Positions 42,528 to 53,162 of a stretch of 64,000 bases of DNA are shown here, in pieces; position 1 is the stretch's first letter; every line of letters starts with the position of its first letter. The notes under the pieces are model-generated. The model did no database searches. It had not been told where the DNA came from and worked only from the letters and a program-made list of their open reading frames with translations. Location of the stretch: NCBI RefSeq assembly GCF_011077955.1, contig NZ_JAALBX010000005.1, positions 1 through 64,000 on the forward strand. The letters run 5' to 3'. Made by a program: the position numbers and the translations under genes. Source of the stretch: Citrobacter freundii (GTDB taxonomy: Bacteria > Pseudomonadota > Gammaproteobacteria > Enterobacterales > Enterobacteriaceae).

Positions 42528-44099
42528 TCAGGTCACCGGAGCCGGGTTAAACACTGCCAGTTGGTTGTGCAGTCCCCACTGATCGGAGAAGGTTTTCTTA
42601 CGTCCGCTTGCCACATCAAGAATGAAGTGGAACAGCTTCCAGCCTACCTGTTCAATGGTTTCTTCACCGGTTGCAATAGTGCCGGCGTTGATGTCCATCA
42701 AGTCATACCACCGGTTTGCAAGTTCGGTGCGCGTCGCCATTTTAATGACTGGTACAGCCATCAGACCGTAAGGGGTACCGCGGCCCGTGGTAAATACTTG
42801 CACCGTAATGCCTGAGGCGACTTGCTGGGTACCGCAGACAAAGTCGCTGGCCGGGGTCGCCGCGTAAATCAGGCCGCGTTTGGTTGGACGTTGGCCCGGC
42901 GATAACACTTCCACAATCGCGCTTTGACCGGATTTCGCGATAGAGCCCAGGGCTTTTTCCACCACGTTCGCGAGGCCGCCTTTTTTGTTGCCCGGAGACG
43001 GGTTAGCGCTACGATCGGTTTTGCCCATATCGAGATAGTTATCGTACCAGGCCATTTCCTCAAGCAGGCGTTTGCCGACGTGTTCGTCAGCGGCGCGGGG
43101 CGTGAGAAGATGAATCGCGTCGCGTACTTCCGTAACTTCAGAGAACATCACCGTGGCGCCGCAGCGCACCAGCAGATCGGAGGCGTATCCCACCGCCGGG
43201 TTCGCCGTCACGCCAGAAAACGCATCGCTACCGCCGCACTGCATGCCCACGACCAGTTCGGAAGCCGGGCAGGTTTCGCGCTGACGCTGGTTAAGTTTTT
43301 GCAGGTGCCGTTCAGCGACACGCAAAATATCGTCCACCATGGAGCGGAAACCGACATGCTGCTCATCCTGCAAGCGAACGATACTGGCGTCTTCTACGGC
43401 AATGGCTTGCACGTCTTCTGTACCTTCAAGCAGACGCTCCGGCTGTAGTTTTTCGCAGCCAAGACCAATTACCATCACTTCGCCGCCAAAGTTAGGGTTC
43501 AGGGCGATATTATGGATAGTGCGAATCGGGATCACCGCCGCAGGGGCGTTAATCGCCACGCCGCAACCATAAAGATGATTAAGGCCTACTACGCCGTCTA
43601 CGTTCGGATAGCGCGGCAGTAAATCGCGCTCAATCACCTTGATAACGTAATCCACGACGCCCGCCACACAGTGCACGCTGGTGGTGATGCCAAGCAGGTT
43701 TTTCGTTCCGACGCTGCCATCCGCGTTGCGATAGCCTTCAAAGGTATAACCTTCCAGCGGCGGTAAGGGTTCTGGAACTTTGGTGGCGAGCGGCAGGGTA
43801 TTGAGCGGCGGCGCTTTTGGCAGTTCGACCAGCGATTCATCAATCCAACTGCCACGCGCAATAGCTTTTACCGCGTAGCCTATCACTTCACCGTAACGGA
43901 CAATTTCACCGTGGGCCGGAATATCGCACAGCGCGACTTTATGGCCCTGGGGAATATGCTCAATTAACTCAAGCCCATCCGGGAATCGGGTACCCGCTTT
44001 AAGCCCGTAATCATTCACAATGATCGCGACATTATCGGTGTCATGCACTTTTATATAAAAGGCGCCCGGCGGTTGTTGCTTAATCTCGATATTAGCCAT
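42528..44099 (-). CDS. garD: Galactarate dehydratase
   Basis: A 523-residue UxaA-family enzyme that dehydrates meso-galactarate to 5-keto-4-deoxy-D-glucarate, the first step of galactarate use. It has the N-terminal SAF-like domain (1-100) and the large C-terminal domain with [25 protein letters not shown] and [12 protein letters not shown], the metal-binding cysteine/histidine region. Divergent from garPLRK across a 516-base control region. In E. coli it is activated by CdaR in response to galactarate, glucarate and glycerate. Confidence 0.96.
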   Translation of the reverse strand: MANIEIKQQPPGAFYIKVHDTDNVAIIVNDYGLKAGTRFPDGLELIEHIPQGHKVALCDIPAHGEIVRYGEVIGYAVKAIARGSWIDESLVELPKAPPLNTLPLATKVPEPLPPLEGYTFEGYRNADGSVGTKNLLGITTSVHCVAGVVDYVIKVIERDLLPRYPNVDGVVGLNHLYGCGVAINAPAAVIPIRTIHNIALNPNFGGEVMVIGLGCEKLQPERLLEGTEDVQAIAVEDASIVRLQDEQHVGFRSMVDDILRVAERHLQKLNQRQRETCPASELVVGMQCGGSDAFSGVTANPAVGYASDLLVRCGATVMFSEVTEVRDAIHLLTPRAADEHVGKRLLEEMAWYDNYLDMGKTDRSANPSPGNKKGGLANVVEKALGSIAKSGQSAIVEVLSPGQRPTKRGLIYAATPASDFVCGTQQVASGITVQVFTTGRGTPYGLMAVPVIKMATRTELANRWYDLMDINAGTIATGEETIEQVGWKLFHFILDVASGRKKTFSDQWGLHNQLAVFNPAPVT

Positions 44100-44615
44100 T
44101 GTCCAGTATTCTCCGCGTGCTCAAGGCATGGTTAATAATTTAAGGTTTATTATTTTTATCTTTATCTTTATCCATCATACTTCTGGCTGCTTCGTCCGTA
44201 AACGCGCGTGATTGATTTCTCTCATCTCTCTGGCGTTTACGTGTATGCCGCCATTCGGCTACTCGAATTATTCAGGATATATATAAAACAGTAATGATGA
44301 TAAGAATGTCAGGAGATCAAAAATAAAAATGTGATGAAGATCACTGGTCGTCGCAAACCCAGTGCTGGCAAGGCTGGTAATGCGCAAATCTGTGCATTAG
44401 CGCCCATGAACTTGTGCTTAAGCAAAATAAAAATCCGGCTTTTATTTATTTTATTGGGCGAATGCATGATGCGTGCATCATAGCAGATGTTTATACTGAC
44501 CAATAACGTAATGGTGTGAAATTAATATTCGTAATTAACATAATAAATAAAATAAGCACTCGTTCGCCCATTAAATTTAATTTTAAATTGAGTGCCAGAA
44601 TCCGAGGTGAATAAT
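44100..44615. promoter_or_regulatory. garD-garP divergent control region
   Basis: 516 bases, AT-rich, with no gene. It contains a CRP-like site (44330-44345) and a palindrome ATGATGC-GT-GCATCAT (44466-44481), plus another pair TAATGC/GCATTA around 44378-44400. In E. coli CdaR activates both garD and garP, and this region is where its sites must lie. Which palindrome is the CdaR site cannot be decided here. Confidence 0.6.
44330..44345. promoter_or_regulatory. CRP-like site between garD and garP
   Basis: TGTGATGAAGATCACT matches the CRP consensus TGTGA-N6-TCACA in nine of ten key positions. It lies 231 bases upstream of garD and 271 bases upstream of garP, so it predicts catabolite control of galactarate use. 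Confidence 0.6.
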
Positions 44616-45944
44616 ATGATGCTTGATGCCGTGAGTGAAAGAAAAAAAGGCATTCCTACCCGATATACTATATTGCTGATTATTTTTATTGTTACCGCTA
44701 TTAACTACGCCGATCGTGCCACGCTCTCTATTGCCGGTACAGAAGTGGCGAAAGAACTTCAGCTTAGCGCCCTTTCCATGGGTTATATTTTTTCTGCTTT
44801 CGGTTGGGCTTACCTGTTGATGCAAATCCCGGGCGGTTGGTTGCTTGACCGTTACGGTTCGAAGAAAGTCTATACCTTTAGTCTTTTCTTCTGGTCGCTG
44901 TTTACCTTTATGCAAGGCTTTGTGGATATGCTGCCGCTGGCCTGGGCTGCCACCTCCATGTTCCTGATGCGCTTTATGCTGGGCTTTTCTGAAGCGCCGT
45001 CATTCCCGGCGAACGCCCGTATTGTCGCGGCCTGGTTCCCGACGAAAGAACGCGGTACCGCCTCCGCTATCTTCAACTCTGCGCAATACTTTTCACTGGC
45101 GCTTTTCTCGCCGCTGTTGGGTTGGCTGACCTTCGCATGGGGTTGGGAGCATGTCTTCACCGTGATGGGCGCAATCGGTTTTGTGCTGACATTCCTGTGG
45201 GTCAAGTTCATCCATAACCCGACTGACCACCCCGGTATGTCTGCCACTGAATTGGACTTCATTAAAAAAGGCGGGGCCGTGGTCGATATGGACCACAAAA
45301 AAACCGCTCAGGATAGCGGCCCGAAACTGCACTATATCAAACAGATGCTGACTAACCGCATGATGCTGGGAGTATTTTTCGGCCAGTACTTTATCAACAC
45401 CATCACCTGGTTCTTCCTCACCTGGTTCCCGATTTACCTGGTGCAGGAGAAGGGCATGTCTATCTTAAAAGTGGGCATGGTGGCGTCTATCCCGGCGCTG
45501 TGCGGGTTTGCGGGCGGTGTGCTGGGTGGCGTGTTCTCCGATTCCCTGATTAAACGCGGTTGTTCGCTAACCCTCGCTCGTAAACTGCCGATTGTGCTGG
45601 GCATGTTGCTGGCATCAACCATCATTCTTTGTAACTACACCGATAACACTGTACTGGTCATTGCCCTGATGGCGCTCGCTTTCTTCGGAAAAGGCTTTGG
45701 CGCGCTGGGTTGGCCGGTTATCGCCGACACCGCGCCGAAAGAGATTGTCGGCCTGTGCGGCGGGGTATTCAATGTGTTTGGTAACGTCGCCTCTATCGTC
45801 ACCCCGCTGGTGATCGGCTATCTGGTGAGTGAGCTGCACTCTTTCAACGCTGCGCTGCTGTTCGTGGGCTGTTCCGCCCTGATGGCGATGGTTTGCTACC
45901 TGTTTGTGGTAGGCGATATCAAGCGTATGGAACTGCAAAAATAA
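44616..45944 (+). CDS. garP: Galactarate/glucarate/glycerate MFS transporter GarP
   Basis: A 442-residue major facilitator (anion:cation symporter, ACS/phthalate-permease subgroup) with twelve predicted helices. Conserved [12 protein letters not shown] (first helix) and [14 protein letters not shown] (helix 4 region) match the glucarate/galactarate porters. The ATG at 44616 follows a GAGGTGA site; the upstream codons are rejected. First gene of garPLRK, with garL starting 26 bases after the stop. Confidence 0.96.
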   Translation: MMLDAVSERKKGIPTRYTILLIIFIVTAINYADRATLSIAGTEVAKELQLSALSMGYIFSAFGWAYLLMQIPGGWLLDRYGSKKVYTFSLFFWSLFTFMQGFVDMLPLAWAATSMFLMRFMLGFSEAPSFPANARIVAAWFPTKERGTASAIFNSAQYFSLALFSPLLGWLTFAWGWEHVFTVMGAIGFVLTFLWVKFIHNPTDHPGMSATELDFIKKGGAVVDMDHKKTAQDSGPKLHYIKQMLTNRMMLGVFFGQYFINTITWFFLTWFPIYLVQEKGMSILKVGMVASIPALCGFAGGVLGGVFSDSLIKRGCSLTLARKLPIVLGMLLASTIILCNYTDNTVLVIALMALAFFGKGFGALGWPVIADTAPKEIVGLCGGVFNVFGNVASIVTPLVIGYLVSELHSFNAALLFVGCSALMAMVCYLFVVGDIKRMELQK

Positions 45945-45970
45945 GCATCGACGACTTTAAGGTAAATATA

Positions 45971-46738
45971 ATGAGCGCTATTTTCCCGAACAAATTCAAG
46001 GCCGCGCTGGCGGCTAAGCAGACTCAAATTGGTTGCTGGTCTGCACTGGCAAACCCTATCAGCGCTGAAGTGCTGGGTCTGGCGGGCTTTGACTGGATCG
46101 TGCTGGACGGCGAACATGCGCCGAACGACGTCACCACTTTTATCCCGCAATTAATGGCGTTGAAAGGCAGCCAAAGCGCGCCCGTGGTTCGGGCGCCTAC
46201 CAATGAGCCCATCATTATCAAGCGTCTGCTGGATATCGGTTTTTATAACTTTCTGATCCCGTTCGTTGAAACGGCGGAAGAGGCGGCGCAGGCGGTGGCA
46301 TCGACCCGTTATCCGCCGGAAGGCATTCGCGGCGTGTCCGTTTCCCATCGCGGCAATATGTTTGGCACGGTGCCGGATTATTTCACTCAGTCCAACAAAA
46401 ACATCACCATCCTGGTACAGATTGAAAGCCAGCAGGGCGTCGATAACGTCGATGCTATCGCGGCGACCGACGGGGTAGACGGCATCTTCGTCGGCCCAAG
46501 CGATTTGGCGGCGGCTTTAGGGCATCTCGGCAACGCGAATCACCCGGAAGTGCAACGCGCCATTCAATACATTTTTGAGCGCGCTAACGCGCACGGAAAA
46601 CCATCCGGCATTCTGGCCCCGGTTGAGGCTGACGCGCGCCGCTATCTGGAATGGGGCGCGACCTTTGTCGCCGTGGGCAGTGACCTGGGCGTATTCCGTT
46701 CTGCCACGCAAAAACTGTGTGACGCTTTTAAAAAATAA
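45971..46738 (+). CDS. garL: 5-keto-4-deoxy-D-glucarate aldolase
   Basis: A 255-residue class II (HpcH/HpaI family) aldolase that splits 5-keto-4-deoxy-glucarate into pyruvate and tartronate semialdehyde. Visible features are [15 protein letters not shown] (catalytic His region, about 40-54), [14 protein letters not shown], and [13 protein letters not shown] (metal-binding Glu). The start [13 protein letters not shown] is one residue shorter than in E. coli. Second gene of the gar operon. Confidence 0.96.
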   Translation: MSAIFPNKFKAALAAKQTQIGCWSALANPISAEVLGLAGFDWIVLDGEHAPNDVTTFIPQLMALKGSQSAPVVRAPTNEPIIIKRLLDIGFYNFLIPFVETAEEAAQAVASTRYPPEGIRGVSVSHRGNMFGTVPDYFTQSNKNITILVQIESQQGVDNVDAIAATDGVDGIFVGPSDLAAALGHLGNANHPEVQRAIQYIFERANAHGKPSGILAPVEADARRYLEWGATFVAVGSDLGVFRSATQKLCDAFKK

Positions 46739-46771
46739 CCACCCACGTAATTAACGAGAGAGATTAACGCT

Positions 46772-47662
46772 ATGACACTGAAAGTTGGTTTTATTGGCCT
46801 TGGCATTATGGGTAAACCAATGAGTAAAAACCTCATTAAAGCCGGTTACTCCCTGGTGGTTGCCGACCGCAATGCTGAGGTAATTGCTGAAGTGGTTGAG
46901 GCTGGCGCCAGCACCGCCGCGACGCCAAAAGAGATTGCCGCGCAGTGCGATGTCATCATCACTATGCTGCCGAATTCCCCGCATGTGAAAGAAGTGGCAT
47001 TGGGCGAAAACGGCATTATCGAAGGCGCGAAACCTGGTACCGTGGTCATTGATATGAGCTCCATCGCTCCGCTTGCGAGCCGCGAAATCAGCGATGCGCT
47101 AAAAGCGAAAGGCATCGACATGCTGGACGCGCCGGTGAGCGGCGGCGAGCCGAAAGCCATTGATGGCACTTTGTCTGTGATGGTAGGCGGCGATAAAGCG
47201 ATTTTTGATAAGTATTACGACTTGCTGAAATCCATGGCGGGTTCCGTGGTGCATACCGGTGATATCGGCGCGGGCAACGTAACGAAGCTGGCAAACCAGG
47301 TGATCGTGGCGCTGAATATCGCCGCGATGTCTGAAGCGCTGACCTTAGCCACAAAAGCGGGCGTTAATCCGGATTTAGTTTACCAGGCTATCCGTGGCGG
47401 ACTGGCTGGCAGTACTGTACTGGATGCAAAAGCGCCGATGGTGATGGATCGTAACTTTAAGCCAGGTTTCCGTATCGATCTGCATATTAAAGATCTGGCG
47501 AACGCGCTGGACACGTCGCACGGCGTCGGCGCGCAACTACCGTTGACCGCTGCGGTAATGGAAATGATGCAGGCGCTGCGTGCTGATGGGCATGGCAACG
47601 ACGATCACAGCGCACTGGCGTGCTACTACGAGAAACTGGCTAAGGTCGAAATCACCCGGTAA
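46772..47662 (+). CDS. garR: Tartronate semialdehyde reductase GarR
   Basis: A 296-residue beta-hydroxyacid dehydrogenase that reduces tartronate semialdehyde to D-glycerate with NADH. It has the Rossmann motif GFIGLGIMGKPM (6-17), the substrate-binding DAPVSGGEPKA (about 117-127) and the catalytic lysine in GNVTKLANQ (about 170). Third gene of the gar operon. Confidence 0.97.
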   Translation: MTLKVGFIGLGIMGKPMSKNLIKAGYSLVVADRNAEVIAEVVEAGASTAATPKEIAAQCDVIITMLPNSPHVKEVALGENGIIEGAKPGTVVIDMSSIAPLASREISDALKAKGIDMLDAPVSGGEPKAIDGTLSVMVGGDKAIFDKYYDLLKSMAGSVVHTGDIGAGNVTKLANQVIVALNIAAMSEALTLATKAGVNPDLVYQAIRGGLAGSTVLDAKAPMVMDRNFKPGFRIDLHIKDLANALDTSHGVGAQLPLTAAVMEMMQALRADGHGNDDHSALACYYEKLAKVEITR

Positions 47663-47727
47663 TAAAACAGGGCGCGGGGACGCGCCCTTGATTTCACGCC
47701 CCGCACGGCAAGAAGGGCTCACTATTT

Positions 47728-48873
47728 ATGAAAATTGTAATTGCTCCAGACTCTTATAAAGAAAGCCTTCCTGCTGCTGAGGTAGCCCAGGCCATCGAAA
47801 AAGGATTTAGGGAAATTTTTCCTGACGCGCAGTATGTTCGCGTCCCGGTTGCCGATGGCGGCGAAGGGACCGTGGACGCCATGATTTCGGCAACTGACGG
47901 CAGCAAAATTACCACTCAGGTGACCGGCCCCATGGGCGAGCGCGTGAATGCCAGTTGGGGTACGTCGGGCGATAACAACACTGCTTTTATTGAAATGGCT
48001 GAAGCCAGTGGACTATCGCTGGTTCCACTTGAACAACGCAATCCGCTGATTACCACCTCGCGTGGTACCGGAGAGTTGATTCTGCATGCGCTGGATAACG
48101 GCGCACGCAATATCATTATCGGCATTGGCGGCAGTGCCACCAATGATGGCGGCGCAGGCATGGTGCAGGCGCTTGGCGCGAGGCTTACAGACGCGACAGG
48201 CAAAGAAATTGGTCATGGCGGCGGTAGCTTAGAGGCACTGAGCCGTATTGATGTTTCCGGTCTTGATCCACGTTTGAAAGCCTGCACAATCCGCGTAGCC
48301 TGCGACGTGACCAACCCGCTGACAGGCGAAAACGGCGCATCGCGAATCTTCGGACCACAAAAGGGCGCGACGCACGCGATGATAGTCGAACTCGATCGCA
48401 ATCTCGCGCACTTCGCCGATGTGATTAAAACATCGCTGCGCGTTGATGTGAAAAACGTGCCAGGTTCGGGGGCCGCAGGTGGAATGGGCGCGGCGCTGAT
48501 GGCCTTTCTGAATGCGGAATTACGCAGCGGAATTGAAATTGTGACCGAGGCGCTGAATCTTGAAGAACATATTCATGACTGTACGCTGGTGGTGACAGGC
48601 GAGGGGCGTATCGACAGCCAAAGTATTCACGGCAAAGTGCCGGTGGGCGTGGCGCAGGTGGCAAAAAAGTACCACAAGCCGGTTATCGGTATCGCCGGCA
48701 GCCTGACGCCGGACGTCGGTATCGTGCATCAGTACGGGATTGACGCGGTATTCAGTGTGTTGACCAGTATCGGGTCGCTGGAAGAAGCGCTAAAGAACGC
48801 CTTCGACAATATTTATCGGGCTTCACGTAACATCGCCGCGACGCTGCACGTGGGTATGCATACCGCGCCTTAA
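47728..48873 (+). CDS. garK: Glycerate 2-kinase GarK
   Basis: A 381-residue glycerate kinase type I that converts D-glycerate to 2-phosphoglycerate and so feeds galactarate carbon into glycolysis. It begins MKIVIAPDSYKESLPAAEVA and has the family loops PVADGGEGTVDAM and IGIGGSATNDGGAGM. It is the last gar gene, separated by 65 bases from garR. The rnpB promoter begins four bases after its stop. Confidence 0.97.
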   Translation: MKIVIAPDSYKESLPAAEVAQAIEKGFREIFPDAQYVRVPVADGGEGTVDAMISATDGSKITTQVTGPMGERVNASWGTSGDNNTAFIEMAEASGLSLVPLEQRNPLITTSRGTGELILHALDNGARNIIIGIGGSATNDGGAGMVQALGARLTDATGKEIGHGGGSLEALSRIDVSGLDPRLKACTIRVACDVTNPLTGENGASRIFGPQKGATHAMIVELDRNLAHFADVIKTSLRVDVKNVPGSGAAGGMGAALMAFLNAELRSGIEIVTEALNLEEHIHDCTLVVTGEGRIDSQSIHGKVPVGVAQVAKKYHKPVIGIAGSLTPDVGIVHQYGIDAVFSVLTSIGSLEEALKNAFDNIYRASRNIAATLHVGMHTAP

Positions 48874-48876
48874 GAC

Positions 48877-48905
48877 GTGACACGAAGGCGCAAACCCTCT
48901 ATACT
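48877..48905 (+). promoter_or_regulatory. rnpB promoter
   Basis: GTGACA (48877-48882) and TATACT (48900-48905) with 17-base spacing, placing the start at about 48913, the 5' end of mature RNase P RNA. A GC-rich discriminator (CCGCGCC) typical of stable-RNA promoters follows. Confidence 0.75.
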
Positions 48906-48912
48906 CCGCGCC

Positions 48913-49290
<378 letters not shown>

Positions 49291-49296
49291 ACTTAA

Positions 49297-49328
49297 AAAA
49301 CCCCGCTCTGGCGGGGTTTTGCTTTTTT
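49297..49328 (+). terminator. Terminator of rnpB (first copy)
   Basis: Hairpin CCCCGC/GCGGGG (49301-49306 and 49311-49316) flanked by A4 and T4, with a second T run beyond. The same structure recurs at 49399-49430 and 49510-49534 in the downstream repeats, giving three successive terminators. Confidence 0.85.
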
Positions 49329-49580
49329 AGCCAAGGAGTGGATGAATGACGGTCCACGAGGCAGTCTGTGAAAATAACCCGTCAGGTTCACTACTTAAAA
49401 AACCCCGCTCTGGCGGGGTTTTGCTTTTTTAGCCAACGAGTGGATAAATGACGGTCCACGAGGCAATCAGTGAAAAGAACCCGGCTAATCGGTCAGGTTC
49501 TATGATTAAAAAACCCCGCTTTAGCGGGGTTTTTAGTGATAAAGCGTGGGCTTCACCGGGAATGGGCTTTGAAAGCCCTA

Positions 49581-50582
49581 TTAAAATGCGATAACTACTT
49601 TCCCACGCATATGCCCTTCCAGGACTAACTGATGAGCTTCACGGATAGTTTCTACGCTTAACCCATGCAGCGTTTTGCTGAGTGCGCTTTCCACCTCGCC
49701 ATCGTCCAACATTTTCGCGACATGATTGAGGATTTCGCCCTGACGTGCCATATCGGCGGTCTGGTACATGCTGCGGGTGTACATGAATTCCCAGTGCAGC
49801 GCAGCGGATTTGGATTTCAGTTCCTCCTGGCTTAGCGGCTGGGCATTCTCAACAATGGTACAGATATCGCCCTGTGGCGCGATAAGCTGCGTTACAGCAG
49901 GCCAGTGACCATCGGTATCGTTGAGAATAAAAATATAGTCGACGAATTTAATGTCGTGCTTAGCCAACTCGCCTGGCAAATCTTTATAACTCACGACCAG
50001 ATCCGCACCGCGATCCCGGCACCACTGCGCTGAATCTTCCCGCGATGCGGTGGCGATAACTTTTACTTTACTGTTGTGTTTGGCAAACGGAATGGCAAGC
50101 GAGCCGACACCGCCTGCGCCGCCAATGATCAGTAGCGTTTTGTCTTCATCCGCATCCTGAATATGTAGCCGCTCAAACAACCCTTCCCAGGCCGTGAGCG
50201 CAGTCAGAGGAATGGATGCTGCCGCCGCCCAGTCGAGGCGTTGCGGCTTATGCCCGACAATACGCGCATCAATCAATTGATGGGTGGTATTGCTGCCTGA
50301 TCGGGTAATATCCCCTGCGTAATACACTTCATCACCGGGTTTAAACCCGGTCACTTTACTGCCGATTGATTTCACAATTCCGCTGGCGTCCCATCCGAGA
50401 ATACGCGGCTCCTGGAGACCTTTCTTTTGGATGCCCTGATGCACTTTGGTATCTACCGGATTAATCGATACGGCTTTTACTTCGACCAGCAAATCATAGT
50501 CACCAGGCACAGGCATTTCAGGGTGGATCTCAATAAAGCTTGATGGATCTTGTGGATTAACGGCAATGGCTGTAACTGACAT
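49581..50582 (-). CDS. Zinc-independent MDR-family alcohol dehydrogenase/quinone oxidoreductase
   Basis: A 333-residue medium-chain dehydrogenase/reductase. The GroES-like N-terminal half (EVKAVSINPVDTKVHQG, about 35-51) is followed by a Rossmann half with GGAGGVGSLAIPFA (about 154-167). The catalytic Cys/His zinc ligands of classical alcohol dehydrogenases are not evident, which fits the ZADH/quinone-oxidoreductase branch. NADPH is the likely cofactor; the substrate is unknown. I use ATG at 50582 (MSVTAIAVNPQDPSSF), five codons inside the longest frame. Divergent from a LysR gene 115 bases away, the probable regulator. Confidence 0.85.
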   Translation of the reverse strand: MSVTAIAVNPQDPSSFIEIHPEMPVPGDYDLLVEVKAVSINPVDTKVHQGIQKKGLQEPRILGWDASGIVKSIGSKVTGFKPGDEVYYAGDITRSGSNTTHQLIDARIVGHKPQRLDWAAAASIPLTALTAWEGLFERLHIQDADEDKTLLIIGGAGGVGSLAIPFAKHNSKVKVIATASREDSAQWCRDRGADLVVSYKDLPGELAKHDIKFVDYIFILNDTDGHWPAVTQLIAPQGDICTIVENAQPLSQEELKSKSAALHWEFMYTRSMYQTADMARQGEILNHVAKMLDDGEVESALSKTLHGLSVETIREAHQLVLEGHMRGKVVIAF

Positions 50583-50697
50583 GGTGCGCTCCCGCATAAA
50601 TTCTGATCACAGATGGTGTGAAATGAGTCTAGGACACCTGACGACAGATGATAATATGGACAATCACTAACGCTGTGTTCGCGCGAGATGAACAATC

Positions 50698-51600
50698 ATG
50701 TTTAGACACCTTCAGGATATGGCGCTCTTTGCGCTTGTGGCCGAGCGGGGGAGTTTTACGGCGGCGGCGAATGAAGCAGGATTACCTAAATCCAGCGTCA
50801 GCCAGCGCATAAGCCAGCTTGAGCAGCATGTTGGGCTGCGGCTACTTAATCGCACCACGCGTAAAATCAACCTCACCTTTGCGGGCGAGCGCTACCTTAT
50901 TCACTGCCGGGAAATGCTTGAGGCGTCTGAACGCGCCGACTTTGCCTTGCAGCGCTTACGTGATAACCCCAGCGGCAGGCTGCGTATCACCTGTCCGGCG
51001 GGCATTGGCGCGACATTATTAGCCCGTATGAATGCCCAATTTCAGCAAAGTTATCCGGATGTGGTGCTGGAAGTATCCATTTCAGATGACCTCGTGGATC
51101 TGGTTGAAACGGGTTACGACGTGGCGCTGCGCACCGGTAAACCGCAGGATTCATCGCTTATTGGCCGTATGATTGGTCATAGCCCGCGCGTGCTGGTGGC
51201 TTCTCCTGACTATCTGCGCACTCACCCGACCATTGAACATCCCAGCCAGCTCACAGAGCATCACTGCATTGTGCATCGCGCATGGAATGAGTGGATGTTG
51301 CAAAATGGGGATGAATTTTATCGTTGCGTACTGCCGCGCCTGCATACTACCGATAACCTGCTGTATGCGCGCGAATGCGCCATAGAAGGGATGGGGATTA
51401 CGCTGTTACCGTCCTTTCTGATGGATGCGTCACAGGCGGCGGGAACATTAAAAACCGTGCTCCCCGAGTGGAAACCGCAGGGTAATGATCTCTATCTGGT
51501 CTACCCGAGCCGTAAACTGAACTCACCCGCGCTGGCGAGTTATATTGATTTTGCGATGCATTTTTCGGGAATAAAAAACTCGTACAGAAAGCACCCTTAA
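50698..51600 (+). CDS. LysR-family regulator divergent from the dehydrogenase
   Basis: A 300-residue LysR-type regulator: helix-turn-helix at about 18-37 (FTAAANEAGLPKSSVSQRIS), then LEQHVGLRLLNRTTRKINLT, and a periplasmic-binding-protein-like effector domain (about 90-300). It resembles the DsdC/YafC-like group that often controls neighbouring oxidoreductases. The divergent arrangement points to control of the dehydrogenase at 49581-50582. No known K-12 equivalent at this locus. Confidence 0.85.
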   Translation: MFRHLQDMALFALVAERGSFTAAANEAGLPKSSVSQRISQLEQHVGLRLLNRTTRKINLTFAGERYLIHCREMLEASERADFALQRLRDNPSGRLRITCPAGIGATLLARMNAQFQQSYPDVVLEVSISDDLVDLVETGYDVALRTGKPQDSSLIGRMIGHSPRVLVASPDYLRTHPTIEHPSQLTEHHCIVHRAWNEWMLQNGDEFYRCVLPRLHTTDNLLYARECAIEGMGITLLPSFLMDASQAAGTLKTVLPEWKPQGNDLYLVYPSRKLNSPALASYIDFAMHFSGIKNSYRKHP

Positions 51601-51772
51601 CCGGATAGACCATTTGTCGTTAATACCAATCCGGCCAGGGTGTTACCTGCGTAATATCGGTTTCCCTTTCTCACTAAACACGTCTCAACAAATACGCCCC
51701 TTTAACCCTCTCCCTGTCTACAGGAGCGGGGCATGGTTGGTTTCTTTAGCAGGGGCAATCCCCGCGCAGACA

Positions 51773-52750
51773 TCAATTAAAAATACGCAGCAGCCCGATA
51801 ATTGTGTCGTTCTCGGTGACCAGTAACGAAGAGACGCGGCGTTTTTGCATAATTGCTTCGGCGTCCACTACCATCATGTCCGGGCTGATAGTCAGCGGCT
51901 GACGGGTCATCATTTGCCCCGCGGTAGCTTGAAGAAAGTCATCCGCTTTTTCCATAAAACGACGCAGGTCGCCGTCGGTAATGATCCCGGCGAGGCGTTG
52001 TTGTTCGGTCACTGCCACCATGCCCTGACAGCCGCTGGAAATGGCCTGGATAACTTTTTTGAAATCAGCACGCGTGTCGATTGTCGGCACCTGGCTTGTC
52101 ATCACATCGCTGACGCGGGTAAGCAGTCGGCGGCCGAGCGATCCACCGGGGTGATAGCGGGCAAAATCGTCAGAACGGAAATGGCGTTTTTCCATCAGCG
52201 CGATAGCCAGCGCATCGCCAATAGCCATGGTTAAGGTGGTGGATGTCGTTGGGGCCAGATTATTGGGGCAGGCTTCGTTGGTCATGTGCAGTTCAAGCAC
52301 CGCATCGGCATGTTTTGCGAGGGTGGACTGGCCGTTGTTGGTGACAGCCACTATCCGGTTGCCGAAGTTTTTCAACGAGGGGATGAGCTTTAGGATCTCG
52401 TCGGTTTCGCCGCTGGCGGAGATTAATATCAGCAAATCATAGGGCGTGATCATCCCAAGATCGCCATGGAACGCCTCTGCGGGATGAATGAAGAAACTGG
52501 GTGTGCCGGTGGAAGCCATGGTCGCAGACATTTTTCTGGCAACATGCCCGGATTTTCCCATGCCGGAGAGGATCACGTGTCCTTTACATTCCAGCATCAT
52601 GTTCAGCGTGGCGGCATATTGCCGAGGGTCAAGCTGTTGCGACAGTGTCGTTAACGCCTGCCCCTGCTCGCGTAATGTTCTTTGCACCGACTCAATCAGT
52701 GTGGAATCGACGGTCAGGTTTGTTAAGTCACTACGTGGCTGGTCGAGCAT
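51773..52750 (-). CDS. kpsF: KpsF-like D-arabinose 5-phosphate isomerase (orphan)
   Basis: A 325-residue KpsF/KdsD/GutQ-family protein: SIS domain at about 40-185 (GHVILSGMGKSGHVARKMSA; ISASGETDEIL) followed by two CBS domains (about 205-325; GIITDGDLRRFM). The sequence is closer to KpsF of group 2 capsule loci (CPNNLAPTTSTTLTMAIGDALA) than to KdsD. It should interconvert ribulose-5-phosphate and arabinose-5-phosphate, the precursor of Kdo. I prefer the second in-frame ATG (52750), seven bases after AAGGA, to the first, which abuts it. No other capsule gene is nearby. Confidence 0.85.
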   Translation of the reverse strand: MLDQPRSDLTNLTVDSTLIESVQRTLREQGQALTTLSQQLDPRQYAATLNMMLECKGHVILSGMGKSGHVARKMSATMASTGTPSFFIHPAEAFHGDLGMITPYDLLILISASGETDEILKLIPSLKNFGNRIVAVTNNGQSTLAKHADAVLELHMTNEACPNNLAPTTSTTLTMAIGDALAIALMEKRHFRSDDFARYHPGGSLGRRLLTRVSDVMTSQVPTIDTRADFKKVIQAISSGCQGMVAVTEQQRLAGIITDGDLRRFMEKADDFLQATAGQMMTRQPLTISPDMMVVDAEAIMQKRRVSSLLVTENDTIIGLLRIFN

Positions 52751-52756
52751 ATTCAT

Positions 52757-53135
52757 TCCTTTGAAGGAGAGGGGCAGGAAACAGAGGTTTTAACGGCACG
52801 TAATTTATAGTGTCGTGCGTATTTCGTTGCGGCGTGATGACTTGCGATAAAGACGTTGTGTTTATCACGCTGTACCGCGATATACGTCTTTTATTGCTGA
52901 CGTTAATTTCAGTTAAAACGCGAACCGCTTAGCGAAGTACAAGAAACTTAAGAAAAACAGGGGACTTTTAACACACAAAAAATGGCTAAACAAGGACGCT
53001 GAGAAATTACGATAGTCATATTTTTTTAATAAAGTCTTTTATTAACAGTGTGTTGTTGCAGGTATTTTGTGGCAGCCAATAATAATCGTCTTAAATAAAG
53101 GCAGTTTATTTGATAGCAAGCGAGGGATCACCACA
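52757..53135. other. AT-rich non-coding gap between kpsF and ettA
   Basis: About 380 bases with no convincing gene, markedly more AT-rich than its surroundings from about 52,900 on. It holds the kpsF upstream region. No IS end, tRNA or capsule-operon JUMPstart-like motif was seen. Confidence 0.6.
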
Positions 53136-53162
53136 TAAAAAAGGCCCTCGTGATGAGGGCCT
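53136..53162 (-). terminator. Terminator after ettA
   Basis: AGGCCCTC (53142-53149) and GAGGGCCT (53155-53162) arms; the six A on the left are a T run on the minus strand. It lies just beyond the ettA stop codon. Confidence 0.85.

Noticed and set aside
44466-44481. Palindrome read as a terminator
   Set aside because: It has AT-rich arms, no T run and lies between divergent genes, so a protein-binding site is more likely.
49291-49539. rnpB-derived repeats as a CRISPR or mobile element
   Set aside because: The units are degenerate copies of the rnpB 3' end with terminators, a known arrangement downstream of rnpB, without transposase or target duplications.
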